DNA of 64,000 nt from contig JARWKL010000001.1 of NCBI GenBank assembly GCA_029961685.1, forward strand, positions 23,572,295-23,636,294, given 5' to 3'. The notes beneath the pieces were generated by a model. That model was given only the letters and a program-made list of their open reading frames with translations, had not been told where the DNA came from and made no database searches. Positions 13,409 through 26,091 of the stretch are shown here, in pieces. A program made the translations under genes and the position numbers. Each line of letters begins with the position of its first letter. Within the stretch, counting starts at the first letter, position 1. The DNA comes from Aristolochia californica (taxonomy: Eukaryota > Streptophyta > Magnoliopsida > Piperales > Aristolochiaceae).

Positions 13409-14278
13409 GCATGCATGTCCATTTTTTAAAGCATGTGTGGAAGAAATCTCTTTCTTATAAAATTCCAAGCTGTAGGGTTGAACTAGTGGAATTTCGTAAA
13501 CTTGGACAAGAAAACTTTTTTGTTCATTTGTGGTGTGTGAATAAATTTTCTTTACTTACATTTGTTATTGTTATAAATTTTTTCCATACATAAACCCTGA
13601 AATTTTCATTTTGTTGTTATCTATTTGTCTTTTTGGTTTACGGGATGAAGGGAGAGCGAAAACTCAAAGTTTTGATTTAAGAAAGAAGATTACAACTAAA
13701 ATGGCAATGCCCAATGCATAAATGTAGACAGAGATAATTTCAAAGAGTTTTTGTAATTTTTAGGGATTGTAAACTCTTTTTAGTTTTTATATATCAGGTT
13801 TTGCAATCATCGGGAAAAGGTGGAGGCAGGGGATTTTGAACTGAGTGTTGACTCCCAATCCATAAGTCATTTCTTAGGGTAATATGACCCGTTACGTATA
13901 ATAAATCACTTTACATTACAACCATCTATGATTGTTAGGTTGCTCTTTTTGTAAATGGGCAAAACTAATGGCTTATTTGACTCGGGTAAATATCCCACCA
14001 CACGTTCACTTAAGAATTTAATGAGCGTTTGTTATTCTCTTTAAACGGTTTGTATCCATAGGTGATTTGTATCCATAGGTGGTTTGTATCCAAGTTTTCA
14101 TTCTGTTGTGATCTATTTGCCTTTTTGGTTTACGGGATGAAGGGAGAATGAAAACTCAAGGCTTGTTTGACTCGGGTAAATATCCCACAATACGTTCACT
14201 TGAGAATTTAATGAGCATTTGTTATTCTCTTTAAAAGAATTGTATCCACAGGTGATTTGCATTTTCAACATGTTTCAA
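13409..14278 (+). repeat. Compound rearranged monomer (870 bp)
   Basis: A full copy starting at 13409 runs into the GTATCC region at 14052. There the word is duplicated, and the sequence jumps at about 14093 to TTTTCATTCTGTTGTG, skipping about 250 bp. At about 14160 GAAAACTCAAG is joined to GCTTGTTTGACTCGGG, the same junction as at 2549. A fragment of about 65 bp is therefore left between two large deletions. The next normal anchor is at 14279. At least three events are needed to build it. Confidence 0.87.
14052..14091 (+). repeat. 17-bp tandem duplication inside a monomer
   Basis: The unit GTATCCATAGGTGATTT at 14052-14068 is followed by a one-mismatch copy at 14069-14085 and a third GTATCC at 14086-14091. 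In other monomers the word occurs once, usually as GGATCCATAGGTGATTT. The duplication sits directly at a large deletion junction. Confidence 0.88.
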
Positions 14279-14877
14279 GCATGCATATCCATTTTTAAAG
14301 CATGTGTGGAAGAAATCTCTTTATTATAAAATTCCAAGCTGTTAGTGTTGAACTAGTGGAATTTCCAAAACTTGGACAAAAAAACTTTTGTGTTCATTTG
14401 TGGTGTGTGAGGAAATTTTCTTTACTTAAATTTATTATTGTGTCAATTTTTTTCCGTACATAAACTATAAAATTTTCATTTTGTTGTGATCTATTTGCCT
14501 TTTTGGTTTACAGGATGAAGGGAGAGAGAAAACTCAAAGTTTTGATTTAAGAAAAAAGTGTACATCTAGAATGGAAATTTACAATACACAAAAGTAGAGA
14601 AAGAGAATTACAAAGAGTGTCTGTAACTTTTAGGGACTGAGTGTTGACTCCCAATCCATAAGTCATTTCTTAGGGTAATATAGCCCATTATGCATGAAAA
14701 ATCACATTACAATCATCTATGATTGTTAGGTCAGCTTTTTGTAAATGGGCAAAATAATGGCTTGTTTTACTCGGGTAAATATCCCACCGCATCTTCACTT
14801 GAGAATTTAATGAGTGTTTGTTATTCTCTTAAAAAGGCTTGGATCCATAGGGCATTTGCATCTTTAACAAGTTTCAA
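14279..14877 (+). repeat. Monomer with ~73-bp deletion of the G-rich block
   Basis: At about 14636 TTTTAGGGA is joined to CTGAGTGTTGACTCCC. The TTTTTATATATCAGG segment and the whole GGGAAAAGGGGGAGGCGGGG stretch are missing. The remaining landmarks follow in order. Confidence 0.85.
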
Positions 14878-15539
14878 ACATGCATAACCATTTTTAAAGC
14901 ATGTCTGGAAGAAATCTCTTTCTTATAAAACTCCAAGTTGTTTGGGTTGAGGTAGTGGAAGTTCCCAAACATGGACAACAAAACTTTTGTGTTCATTTGT
15001 GGTGTGTGAATAAATTTTCTTTACTTACATTTGTTATTGTTTTAAATTTTTTCCACACATAAACTCGAAAATTTTCATTTTGTTGTGATCACATTATCTT
15101 TTTGGTTTACGAGATGAAGGGAGAATGAAAACTCGAAGATTTTGTTTAAGAAAAAAGTGTACATCTAAATTTGAAATGCACAATGCACAAATGTAGAGAG
15201 AGATAATTCCAAAGAGTGGCTGTAATTTTTTGGGATTGTAAGCTCTTTCTAGTTTTTAAATACCAGGTTTTGCGATGGGGAGGCGGGAGATTTTTAACTG
15301 ATTCTTGACTCCCAATCCAAAAGTCATTTCTTAGGGTAATATAACCCGTTACGCATGATAAATCACTTTACCATAATCTTTGATTGTTAGCTCAGCATTT
15401 TTGTAAATGGGCAAAATAATGGGTTGTTTGACTCGGGTAAATATCCCACCGCACGTTCACTTGAGAATTTAATGAATGTTTGTCATACTCTTTAAAAGGT
15501 TTGGAACCATAGGTGATTTGCATCTTTAACAAGTTTCAA

Positions 15540-16184
15540 GCATACATATCCATTTTTAAGGCATGTGTGGAAGAAATCTCTTTCCTATAAAATTCCTAGC
15601 TGTTAGGGTTGAACTCGTTGAATTTCCGAAACATGGACAACAAAACTTTTGTTTTCATTTGTGGTGAGTAAAATTTCTTTACTTATATTTCTTATTTTTA
15701 TAAATTTTTTCCATACATAAACTCTAAATTTTTAATTTTTTTGTGATCTATTTGCCTTTTTGGATTATGTGATGAAGACAAAGCAAAAAAAAGTAAAAGT
15801 AAAATGGAAATTCACAATGAGAATATCTTGGGAGCGATAATTCCAAAGAGTGTCTGTAATTTTTAGGGATTGTAAGCCCTTTTTAGTTTTTATTTATCAG
15901 TTTTGCAATCGTTGGGAAAAGGGTAATGCGGGGGATTTTTAACTGAGTGTTGACCCCCAATCCATAAGTCATTTCTAAGGGTAATATAGCCCGTTACACA
16001 TGATAAATCACTTTACAATCATCTATGATTGTTAGGTCAACTATTTTTAAAATGGCAAAATAATGGCTTGTTTGACTCAGGTAAAATATCCAACTGCTCG
16101 TTTAATTGAGAATTTAATGAGCGTTTGTTATTCTCTTTAAAAGGCTTGGATCCATAGGTGATTTGCATCTTTAACATGTTTCAA
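15540..16184 (+). repeat. Monomer with ~25-bp deletion
   Basis: Spacing is 645 bp. Around 15782 the AAAACTCAAAGTTTTGATTT region is replaced by a short A-rich run (AAGCAAAAAAAAGTAAAAG), so the AAAACT/AGTTTT inverted repeat is lost. A few bases are also missing near 15663. Confidence 0.75.
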
Positions 16185-19100
16185 GCATGCATATCCATTT
16201 TTAAAGCATGTGTGAAAGAAATCTCTTCCTTATAAAATTTGAGACTATTAGGGTTGAACTCGTCGAATTTCCAAACTTGGACAACAAAACTTTTGTGTTC
16301 ATTTGTGGTGTGTGAGTAAATTTTCTTTACTTACATTTTTTATTATTTTAATTTGTTTCCATACATAAACTATTAAATTTTCATTTTGTTGTGATCAATT
16401 TGCCTTTTTGGTTGACGGGATGAAGAAAGAACGAAAACTCAAAGTTTTGATTGAAGAAAAAAGAGTACATCTAAAATGGAAATGCACAATGCACAAATGT
16501 AGAGAGAGATCATTCCAAATTGTGTCTGTAATTTTGAGGGATTGTAAGCCCTTTTTAGTTTTTATATATTAGGTTTCGCAATCGTCATGAAAAGGGGGAG
16601 GCGAGAGATTTTTAAATGAGTGTGGACTCCCAATCCATAAGTCATTTCTTAGGCTAATATAGCCCGTTACGCATGATAAATCACATTACAATCATCTATG
16701 ATTGTTAGGTCAGCGGTTTGTAAATGGGCAAATTAATGGCTTGTTTAACTCGGGTAAATATCCCACCGCTCGTTCACTAGAGAATTTAAAGAGCGTTTGT
16801 TATTATCTTTAAAAGGTTTGGATCCAAAGGTGATTTGCGTCTTTAACATGTTTCAAGCATGCATATCCATATTTAAAGCATGTGTGGAAGAAATCTTTTT
16901 CTTATAAAATTCCAAGATGTTAGGGTTGTACTTGTCGAATTTCTCAAACTTGGACAAGAAAACTTTTGTGTTCACTTGTGGTGTGTGAATAAATTTTCTT
17001 TACCTACATTTGTTATTGTTTTAAATTTTTACCATACATAAACTCTATAATTTTCATTTTGTTGTGATCTTTTTGTCTTTTTGGTTTATGGGACGAAGGG
17101 AGAGCGAAAACTCAAAGTTTTCATTCAAGCAAAAAGAGTACATCTAAAATGGAAATGCACAATGCACAAATGTACAGAGATAATTTCAAAGAGTGTTTGT
17201 AATTTTTAGGGATTGAAACCTCTATTTTGTATTTATATATCCGGTTTTGCTATTGTCGAGAAAAGGGGGAGGCGGGGGATTTTTAACTGAGTGTAGACTC
17301 CCAATCCATAAGTGATTTCCTAGTGTAATATAACCCGTTATGCAAGATAAATCACTTGACAATCATCTATGATCGTTAGGTCAGCTTTTTGTAAATTGGC
17401 CAAATAATAGCTTGTTTTACTCGGATAAATATCCCACCGCACGTTCACTTGTCAATTTAATGAGCGTTTGTTATTCTCTTTAAAAGGTTTGGATCCGTAG
17501 GTGATTTGCATGTTTAACATGTTTCATGCATGCATATCCATTTTTAAAGCATGTGGACGAAATCTCTTTCTTACAAAATTCCAAGCTGTTAGGGTTGAAC
17601 TTGTGGAAATTCCCAAACTTGGCTAACAAAACTTTTGTGTTCATTTTTGGTGTGGGAATAAGTTTTCTTTACTTATATTTGTTATTGTTTAAAATTTTTT
17701 CCATACATAAACTCTAAAATTTTTATTTTGTTGTGATCTATTTGGCATTTTGGTTTATGGGATGAAGGGAGAGAGAAAACTCAAAGTTTTGATTTAAGGA
17801 AAAAGAGTACATCTAAAATGGAAATGCACAATGCAAAAACGTACAGAGAGATAATTCCAAAGAGTGTCTGTAACTTTTAGGGATTGTAAGCTCCTTTTAA
17901 TTTTTATATATCAGGTTTAGCAATCGTCGGGAAAAGGGCGAGGCAGGGGATTTTTAACTGATTGTTGACTCAAAATCCATAAGTTAGTTCTTAGGGGAAT
18001 ATAGCCTGTTACACATGACAAATCACTTTACAATCATCTATGATTGTTAGGTCAGCTTTTTGTAAATGGGTAAAATAATGGCTTGTTTGAGTCGGGTAAG
18101 TATCCCACCGCACGTTAACTTGAGAATTTAAAGAGCGTTTTTTATTCTCTTTAAAAGGTTTGGATCGATAGGTGATTTTCATCTTTAACATGTTTCAAGC
18201 ATGCATATCCATTTTTAAAGCATGTGTGGAAGAAGTCTCTTTCTTATAAAATTCCAAGCAGTTAGGGTTGAACAACTAGAATTTCCTAAACTTGGACAAC
18301 AAAAATTTTGTGTTCCGTTGTGGTGTGTGAATAAATTTTCTTTTCTTACATTTGTTATTGTTTTAAATTTATTCCATACATAAACTCTAAAATTTTCATT
18401 TTGTTGTGGTCTATTAGACTTTTTGGTTTACGGGATGAAGGGAGAGCGAAAACTCAATGTTTTGATTTAAAAAAAAGGAGTACATTTAAAATGGAAATGC
18501 ACAATGCACAAATATAGAGAGATATAATTCCAAAGGGTGTCTGTAATTTTTAGGGATTTTAAGCCCTTTTTAGTTTTTATATATTAGGTTTTGCAATCGT
18601 CGGGAAAAGGGGCAGGCAGGGGATTTTTAAATAAGTGTTAACTCCCAATACATAAGTCTTTTCTTAGGGTAATATAGTCCGATACGCATGATAAATCACT
18701 TTACAATCATCTATGATTATTAGGTCAACTATTTGTAAATGGGCAAAATAATGGCTTATTTGACTCAAGTAAATATCTCACCACACCTTCAATTGAAAAT
18801 TTAATGAGCGATTGTAATTCTCTTTAAAAGGTTTGGATCCATTGGTGATTTGCATCTTTAACATTTTTCAAGCATGCATATCCATTTTTAAAGCATGTGT
18901 GGAAGAAATCTCTTTATTATAAAATTCCAAGCTGTAAGGGTTGAACTTGTGGAATTTCCAAAACTTGGACATCAAAACTTTTGTGTTCATTTGTGGTGTG
19001 TGAATAAATTTTCTTTACTTAAATTTGTTTTTGTTTTAAATTTTTTACATACATAAACTCTAAAATTTTCATTTTGTTGTGATTTATTTGCCTTTTTGGT

Positions 19101-19545
19101 TTAACGAGATGTAGGGAGAGCGAAAATTCAAAGTTTTGATTTAAGAAAAAAGAGTACAACTAAAATGGAAATGCACAACGCATGAATGTAGAGAGAGATA
19201 ATTCCAAAGGGTGTCTGTAATTTTTAGCGATTGTAAGCTCTTTTTTGTTTTTATATATCAGGTTTTCAAATCGTCGGGAAAGGGGACGAGGCGGGGGATT
19301 TTTAACTTAGTGTTGACTCCAAATCCATAAGTCATTTGTTAGGGTAATATAGCCCGTTATGCATGATAAATCACTTTACAATCATCTACGATCGATAAGT
19401 CAGCTTGTTTAAATGGGCAAAATAATGGCTTGTTCGACTTGGGTAAATATTCCACCACACTTTCACTTGAGAATTTAATGAGCATTTGTTATTCTCTTTA
19501 AAAGGTTTAGATCCACAGGAGATTTGCATCTTTAACATGTTTCAG

Positions 19546-20189
19546 GCATGCATATCCGTTTTTTAAGCATGTGTTGAAGAAATCTCTTTCTTATTAAATT
19601 CCAAGCTGTTAGGACTGAACTAGTGGAATTTCCCAAACTTGGACAACAAAACTTTTGTTTTCATTTGTGGTATGTGAATGAATTTTCTTTACTTAGATTT
19701 GTTATTGTTTTAAATTTTTTCCATACATCAGCTCTTAAAATTTCATTTTGTTGTCATCTATTTGCCTTTTTGGTTTACAAGATGAAGGGAAAGCGAAAAC
19801 TCAAAGTTTTGATTTAAGAAAAAAGTGTACATCTAAAATGGAAATGCACAATGCACAAATGTAGAGAGAGAAAATTCCAAAGAGTGTCTCTAATTTTTAG
19901 GGATTGTAATCTCTTTTTAGTTTTTATATATCACGTTTTGCAATTGTGGGTAAAGGGGGAGGCGGGGGATTTTTAACTGAGTGTTGACTCCCAATCCATA
20001 AGTCATTTCATAGGGTAATATAGACCATCTATGATTGTTAGGTCAACTTTTTGTAAATGGGCAAAATAATGGCTTGTTTGACTCAGGTAAATATCTCACC
20101 GCACGTTCACTTGAGAATTTAATGAGCATTTGTAATTATTTTTGAAAGGTTTTGATGCATAGGTGATTTGCATCTTTAACATGTTTCAA
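19546..20189 (+). repeat. Monomer with ~28-bp deletion of half the dyad
   Basis: At about 20025 ATATAGACC runs directly into ATCTATGATTG. The CGTTACGCATGATAAATC word and the left arm of the 18-bp dyad are gone, so this copy cannot form that inverted repeat. Confidence 0.83.
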
Positions 20190-21450
20190 GAATGCATATC
20201 CATTTTTAAAGCATGTGTGGAAAAACTCTCTTTTTTTATAAAATTCCAAGCTGTTAGGGTTCAATTTGTGGAATTTCCCAAACTAGGACAACAAAACTTT
20301 TGTGTTCATTTGTGGTGAGTGAATAAATTTTCTATACTTAAATTTGTTATTGTTTTAAATGTTTTCTATACGAAAAACTCTAAAATTTTCATTTTGTTGT
20401 GATCTATTTGGCTTTTTGGTTTACGTGATGAAGGGAGAGCAAAAAGTCAATGTTTTTATTTAAGAAAAAAGTGTACATCTAAAATGGAAATGCACAATGC
20501 ACAAATGTAGAGAGAGATAATTCCAAACAATGTCTATAATTTTAGGTGATTGTAAGCTCTTTTTTGTTTTTATATACAAGGTTTTACAATCGTCGGGAAA
20601 AGGGGTATGCGGGGGATTTTTAACTGAGTGTTGACTCCAATCCATAAGTCATTTCTTAGGGTAATATAGCCCGTTATGCATAATAAATCACTTTACAATC
20701 ATCTATGATCGTTAGGCTAGCTTTTTGTAAATGGGCAAAATAATGGCTTGTTTGACTCGGGTAAATATCCCACTGCATGTTCACTTGAGAATTTAATGAA
20801 CGTTTGTTATTCTCTATAAAAGGTTTGGATCCATAGATGATTTTCATCATTAACATGTTTCAAGCATGCATATCCATTTTTAAAGTATATGTGGAAGACA
20901 TCTCTTTCTTATAAAATTCCAAGCTGTTAGGATTGAACTAGTGGAATTTCCAAAACGTGGACAACAAAATTTTTGTGTTCATTTGTGGTGTGTGAATAAA
21001 TTTTCTTTACTTACATTTGTTATTGTTTTCAATTTTTTCCATACATAAACTATAAAATTTTCATTTTGTTGTGATGTTTTTGCCTTTTTGGTTTATGCGA
21101 TGAAGAGAGAGCGAAAAGTCAATGTTTTGATTTAAGAAAAAAAATATATCTAAGATGGAAATGCACAATGCAGAAATATAGAGAGAGATAATTTCAAAGT
21201 GTTTCTGTAATTTTTAGGAATTGTAAGCTCTTTTTAGTTTTTATATATCAGGTTTTGCAATCATCGAGAAAAGGGGAAGGCGTGGGATTTTTAACAGAGT
21301 GTTGACTCCAATCCATAAGTCATTTCTTTGGGTGATATAGCTTGTTCTGCATGATAAATCACTTTATAATCATCTATGATCGTTAGGTTAGCATTTTGTA
21401 AATGGGAAAAATAATGTAATTTTTGACTCGAGTAAATATCCCACCGCACG

Positions 21451-22761
21451 TTCACTTGAGAATTTAATGAGCGTTTGTTCTTCTCTTTAAAAGGCTTGGA
21501 TCCCTAGGTGATTTGCATCTTTAACATGTTTCATGCATGCATATCCTTTTTTAAAGCATGTATGGAAGAAATCTCATTTTTAGAAAATTCCAAGCTTTTA
21601 CGGTTGAACTAGTGGAATTTAGAAAACTTGGACAACAAAACTTTTGTGTTCATTTGTGGTGCGTGAATAAACTTCCTTTACATACATTTGTTATTGTTTT
21701 AAATTTTTTCCTTACATAAACTCTAAAATTTTCATTTTGTTGTGATCTATTTGCCTTTTTGGTTTGCGGGATGAGGGGAGAGCGAAAACTGAAAATTTTG
21801 ATTTAATAAAAAAGAGTACATCTAAAATGGAAATGCACAATGCACAAATGGAGAGAGAGATAATTCAGAAGAGTGGCTGTAATTTTTAGGGATTATAAGC
21901 ACTTTTTAGTTTTTATATATTAGGTTTTGCAATCGACGGGAAACGGGGGAGGCGGGGGAATTTTAATTGAGTGTTGATTCAAAATCCACAAGTCATTTCT
22001 TAGGGTAATATAGCCCGTGACGCATGATAAATCACTTTACAATCATTTATGATTGTTAGGTCAGCTTTTTGAAAATGGGCAAAATAATGGCTTGGTTAAC
22101 TCTGGTAAATATCCCACCACACGTTCACTTGAGAATTTAATGAGCGTTTGTTATTCTCTTTAAAAGGTGTGGATCCATAGGTGATTTTCATCTTTAACAT
22201 GGTTCAAGCATGCATATCCATTTTTAAGGAATGTGTTGAAGAAATCTCTTTCATATAAAATTCCAAGTTGTTAGGGTTGAACTAGTGGAATTTCCCAAAC
22301 TTGGACAAAAAAAATATTTGTATTCATTTGTGTGTGAATAAATTTTCTTTACTTACATTTGCTATTTTTTTAAATTTTTTCCATACATAAACTCTTAAAT
22401 TTACATTTTGTTGTAATCTATTTGCCTCTTCGGTTTACGGGATGAAGGGAGAGTGAAAACTCAAAGTTTTTATTTAAGAAAAAAGCGTACATCTAAAATG
22501 GAAATGCACAATGCACAAATGTAGAAAGAGATAATTCCAAAGAGTGTCGGTAATTTTTAGGGAGTGTAAGCTCTTTTTAGTTTTTATATATCAGGTTTTG
22601 CAATCGTTAGGAAAAAGGGGGAGTCGAGGGATTTTTATCTGAGGGTAATATAGCCCATTACATGATAAATCCCTTTACAATCATCTACGATAGTTAGGTC
22701 AGCTTTTTGTAAATGGGCAAAATAATGGCTTGTTTGACTCGGGTAAATATCCCACTGCACA
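21451..22761 (+). repeat. 1311-bp dimer, copy 1
   Basis: The left edge is set by the last differences before 21451: CCGCACG here against CTGCACA before the other two copies. It contains the monomers anchored at 21535 and 22208. Confidence 0.9.
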
Positions 22762-24072
22762 TTCACTTGAGAATTTAATGAGCGTTTGTTCTTCTCTTTA
22801 AAAGGCTTGGATCCCTAGGTGATTTGCATCTTTAACATGTTTCATGCATGCATATCCTTTTTTAAAGCATGTATGGAAGAAATCTCATTTTTAGAAAATT
22901 CCAAGCTTTTACGGTTGAACTAGTGGAATTTAGAAAACTTGGACAACAAAACTTTTGTGTTCATTTGTGGTGCGTGAATAAACTTCCTTTACATACATTT
23001 GTTATTGTTTTAAATTTTTTCCTTACATAAACTCTAAAATTTTCATTTTGTTGTGATCTATTTGCCTTTTTGGTTTGCGGGATGAGGGGAGAGCGAAAAC
23101 TGAAAATTTTGATTTAATAAAAAAGAGTACATCTAAAATGGAAATGCACAATGCACAAATGGAGAGAGAGATAATTCAGAAGAGTGGCTGTAATTTTTAG
23201 GGATTATAAGCACTTTTTAGTTTTTATATATTAGGTTTTGCAATCGACGGGAAACGGGGGAGGCGGGGGAATTTTAATTGAGTGTTGATTCAAAATCCAC
23301 AAGTCATTTCTTAGGGTAATATAGCCCGTGACGCATGATAAATCACTTTACAATCATTTATGATTGTTAGGTCAGCTTTTTGAAAATGGGCAAAATAATG
23401 GCTTGGTTAACTCTGGTAAATATCCCACCACACGTTCACTTGAGAATTTAATGAGCGTTTGTTATTCTCTTTAAAAGGTGTGGATCCATAGGTGATTTTC
23501 ATCTTTAACATGGTTCAAGCATGCATATCCATTTTTAAGGAATGTGTTGAAGAAATCTCTTTCATATAAAATTCCAAGTTGTTAGGGTTGAACTAGTGGA
23601 ATTTCCCAAACTTGGACAAAAAAAATATTTGTATTCATTTGTGTGTGAATAAATTTTCTTTACTTACATTTGCTATTTTTTTAAATTTTTTCCATACATA
23701 AACTCTTAAATTTACATTTTGTTGTAATCTATTTGCCTCTTCGGTTTACGGGATGAAGGGAGAGTGAAAACTCAAAGTTTTTATTTAAGAAAAAAGCGTA
23801 CATCTAAAATGGAAATGCACAATGCACAAATGTAGAAAGAGATAATTCCAAAGAGTGTCGGTAATTTTTAGGGAGTGTAAGCTCTTTTTAGTTTTTATAT
23901 ATCAGGTTTTGCAATCGTTAGGAAAAAGGGGGAGTCGAGGGATTTTTATCTGAGGGTAATATAGCCCATTACATGATAAATCCCTTTACAATCATCTACG
24001 ATAGTTAGGTCAGCTTTTTGTAAATGGGCAAAATAATGGCTTGTTTGACTCGGGTAAATATCCCACTGCACA
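22762..24072 (+). repeat. 1311-bp dimer, copy 2
   Basis: It contains the monomers anchored at 22846 and 23519. It reads as identical to copy 1 wherever I compared it, including the rare GGATCCCTAGG and GGGGGAGTCGAGGG words. Confidence 0.9.
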
Positions 24073-25412
24073 TTCACTTGAGAATTTAATGAGCGTTTGT
24101 TCTTCTCTTTAAAAGGCTTGGATCCCTAGGTGATTTGCATCTTTAACATGTTTCATGCATGCATATCCTTTTTTAAAGCATGTATGGAAGAAATCTCATT
24201 TTTAGAAAATTCCAAGCTTTTACGGTTGAACTAGTGGAATTTAGAAAACTTGGACAACAAAACTTTTGTGTTCATTTGTGGTGCGTGAATAAACTTCCTT
24301 TACATACATTTGTTATTGTTTTAAATTTTTTCCTTACATAAACTCTAAAATTTTCATTTTGTTGTGATCTATTTGCCTTTTTGGTTTGCGGGATGAGGGG
24401 AGAGCGAAAACTGAAAATTTTGATTTAATAAAAAAGAGTACATCTAAAATGGAAATGCACAATGCACAAATGGAGAGAGAGATAATTCAGAAGAGTGGCT
24501 GTAATTTTTAGGGATTATAAGCACTTTTTAGTTTTTATATATTAGGTTTTGCAATCGACGGGAAACGGGGGAGGCGGGGGAATTTTAATTGAGTGTTGAT
24601 TCAAAATCCACAAGTCATTTCTTAGGGTAATATAGCCCGTGACGCATGATAAATCACTTTACAATCATTTATGATTGTTAGGTCAGCTTTTTGAAAATGG
24701 GCAAAATAATGGCTTGGTTAACTCTGGTAAATATCCCACCACACGTTCACTTGAGAATTTAATGAGCGTTTGTTATTCTCTTTAAAAGGTGTGGATCCAT
24801 AGGTGATTTTCATCTTTAACATGGTTCAAGCATGCATATCCATTTTTAAGGAATGTGTTGAAGAAATCTCTTTCATATAAAATTCCAAGTTGTTAGGGTT
24901 GAACTAGTGGAATTTCCCAAACTTGGACAAAAAAAATATTTGTATTCATTTGTGTGTGAATAAATTTTCTTTACTTACATTTGCTATTTTTTTAAATTTT
25001 TTCCATACATAAACTCTTAAATTTACATTTTGTTGTAATCTATTTGCCTCTTCGGTTTACGGGATGAAGGGAGAGTGAAAACTCAAAGTTTTTATTTAAG
25101 AAAAAAGCGTACATCTAAAATGGAAATGCACAATGCACAAATGTAGAAAGAGATAATTCCAAAGAGTGTCGGTAATTTTTAGGGAGTGTAAGCTCTTTTT
25201 AGTTTTTATATATCAGGTTTTGCAATCGTTAGGAAAAAGGGGGAGTCGAGGGATTTTAATCTGAGGGTAATATAGCCCATTACATGATAAATCCCTTTAC
25301 AATCATCTACGATTGTTAGGTCAGCTTTTTGTAAATGGGCAAAATAATGGCTTGTTTGACTCGGGTAAATATCCCACTGCACATTCACTTGAGAATTTAA
25401 TGAGCGTTTGTT
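24073..25412 (+). repeat. 1311-bp dimer, copy 3, with short overrun
   Basis: It contains the monomers anchored at 24157 and 24830, plus 29 bp of the next unit before homology ends. Two substitutions near 25258 and 25314 separate it from the others. One of them reopens a minus-strand frame that is closed in copies 1 and 2, which shows how easily these frames come and go. Confidence 0.9.
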
Positions 25413-25467
25413 ATTCTCTTTAAAAGTTTTGGATCCATAGGTGATTTTCATCTTTAACATGTTTCAA

Positions 25468-26091
25468 GCATGCATATCCATTTTAAGGCATGTGTTGGAG
25501 AAATCTCTTTCTTATAAAATTCCAAGCCGTTAGGGTTGAACTAGTGGAATTTCGTACACTTGGACAAAACAAATTTTGTGTTCATTTGTGGTGTGTGAAT
25601 AAATTTTCTTTACTTACATTTGTTGTTGTTTTAATTTTTTTTAATACATACACTCTTAAATTTTCATTTTGTTGTGATCTATTTGCCTTTTAGGTTTACA
25701 GGAAGAAGGGAGAGCGGAAACTCAAAGTTTTGATTTAAGAAAACAGAGTACATCTAAAATGGAAATGCACAATGTACAAATTTAGATAGAGAAAATTCCA
25801 AAGAGTGTCTCTAATTTTTAGGGATTGTACAAAGGGGGAGGCAAGGGATTTTTAACAAAGTGTTGACTCCCAATCCATAAGTCATTTCTTAGGGTATTAT
25901 AGCCCGTTACGTATGATAAATTACTTTACAATCATCTATGACTGTTAGGTAAGCTTTTTGTAAATGGGCAAAATAAGGGCTTGTTTGTCTCGGGTAAATA
26001 TCTCACCGCACGTTCTCTTGAGAATTTAATGAGCCTTTGTTCTTTGAAAGATTTGGATCCATAGGGGAATTGCATCTTTAACATGTTTCAA
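25468..26091 (+). repeat. Monomer with ~50-bp deletion
   Basis: At about 25829 GGGATTGTAC is joined to AAAGGGGGAGGC. The CTCTTTTTAGTTTTTATAT and CAATCGTCGGG words between them are missing. Confidence 0.83.

Larger units (their letters stand above)
8693..21450 (+). repeat. Array segment 2: mostly regular monomers
   Basis: Anchors lie at 8693, 9368, 10042, 10712, 11385, 12061, 12736, 13409, 14279, 14878, 15540, 16185, 16857, 17528, 18199, 18872, 19546, 20190 and 20864. Spacings are 670-676 bp except 13409-14279 (870, an added partial copy), 14279-14878 (599), 14878-15540 (662), 15540-16185 (645) and 19546-20190 (644). Copies look diverged from one another by roughly a tenth or more by eye, with no long near-identical block. 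No gene is present; open frames are short and lie at the same monomer positions from copy to copy. Confidence 0.92.
21451..25412 (+). repeat. Higher-order repeat: 1311-bp dimer, three copies
   Basis: Anchors 21535/22208, 22846/23519 and 24157/24830 are displaced by exactly 1311 bp each time. The unit is two monomers of about 673 and 638 bp. The first carries GGATCCCTAGG and TTCATGCATGCATATCC; the second carries GGTGTGGATCC and ATGGTTCAAGC, and it has a 35-bp loss where CTGAGGGTAATATAG replaces the GAGTGTTGACTCCC region. Line-by-line reading of copies 1 and 2 showed no difference. Copy 3 differs near its end at 25258 (A for T) and 25314 (T for A). Homology stops at 25413, where TTATTC replaces TTCTTC. 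The near identity, against strongly diverged neighbours, marks this as the youngest amplification here, or possibly an assembly duplication. Confidence 0.95.
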
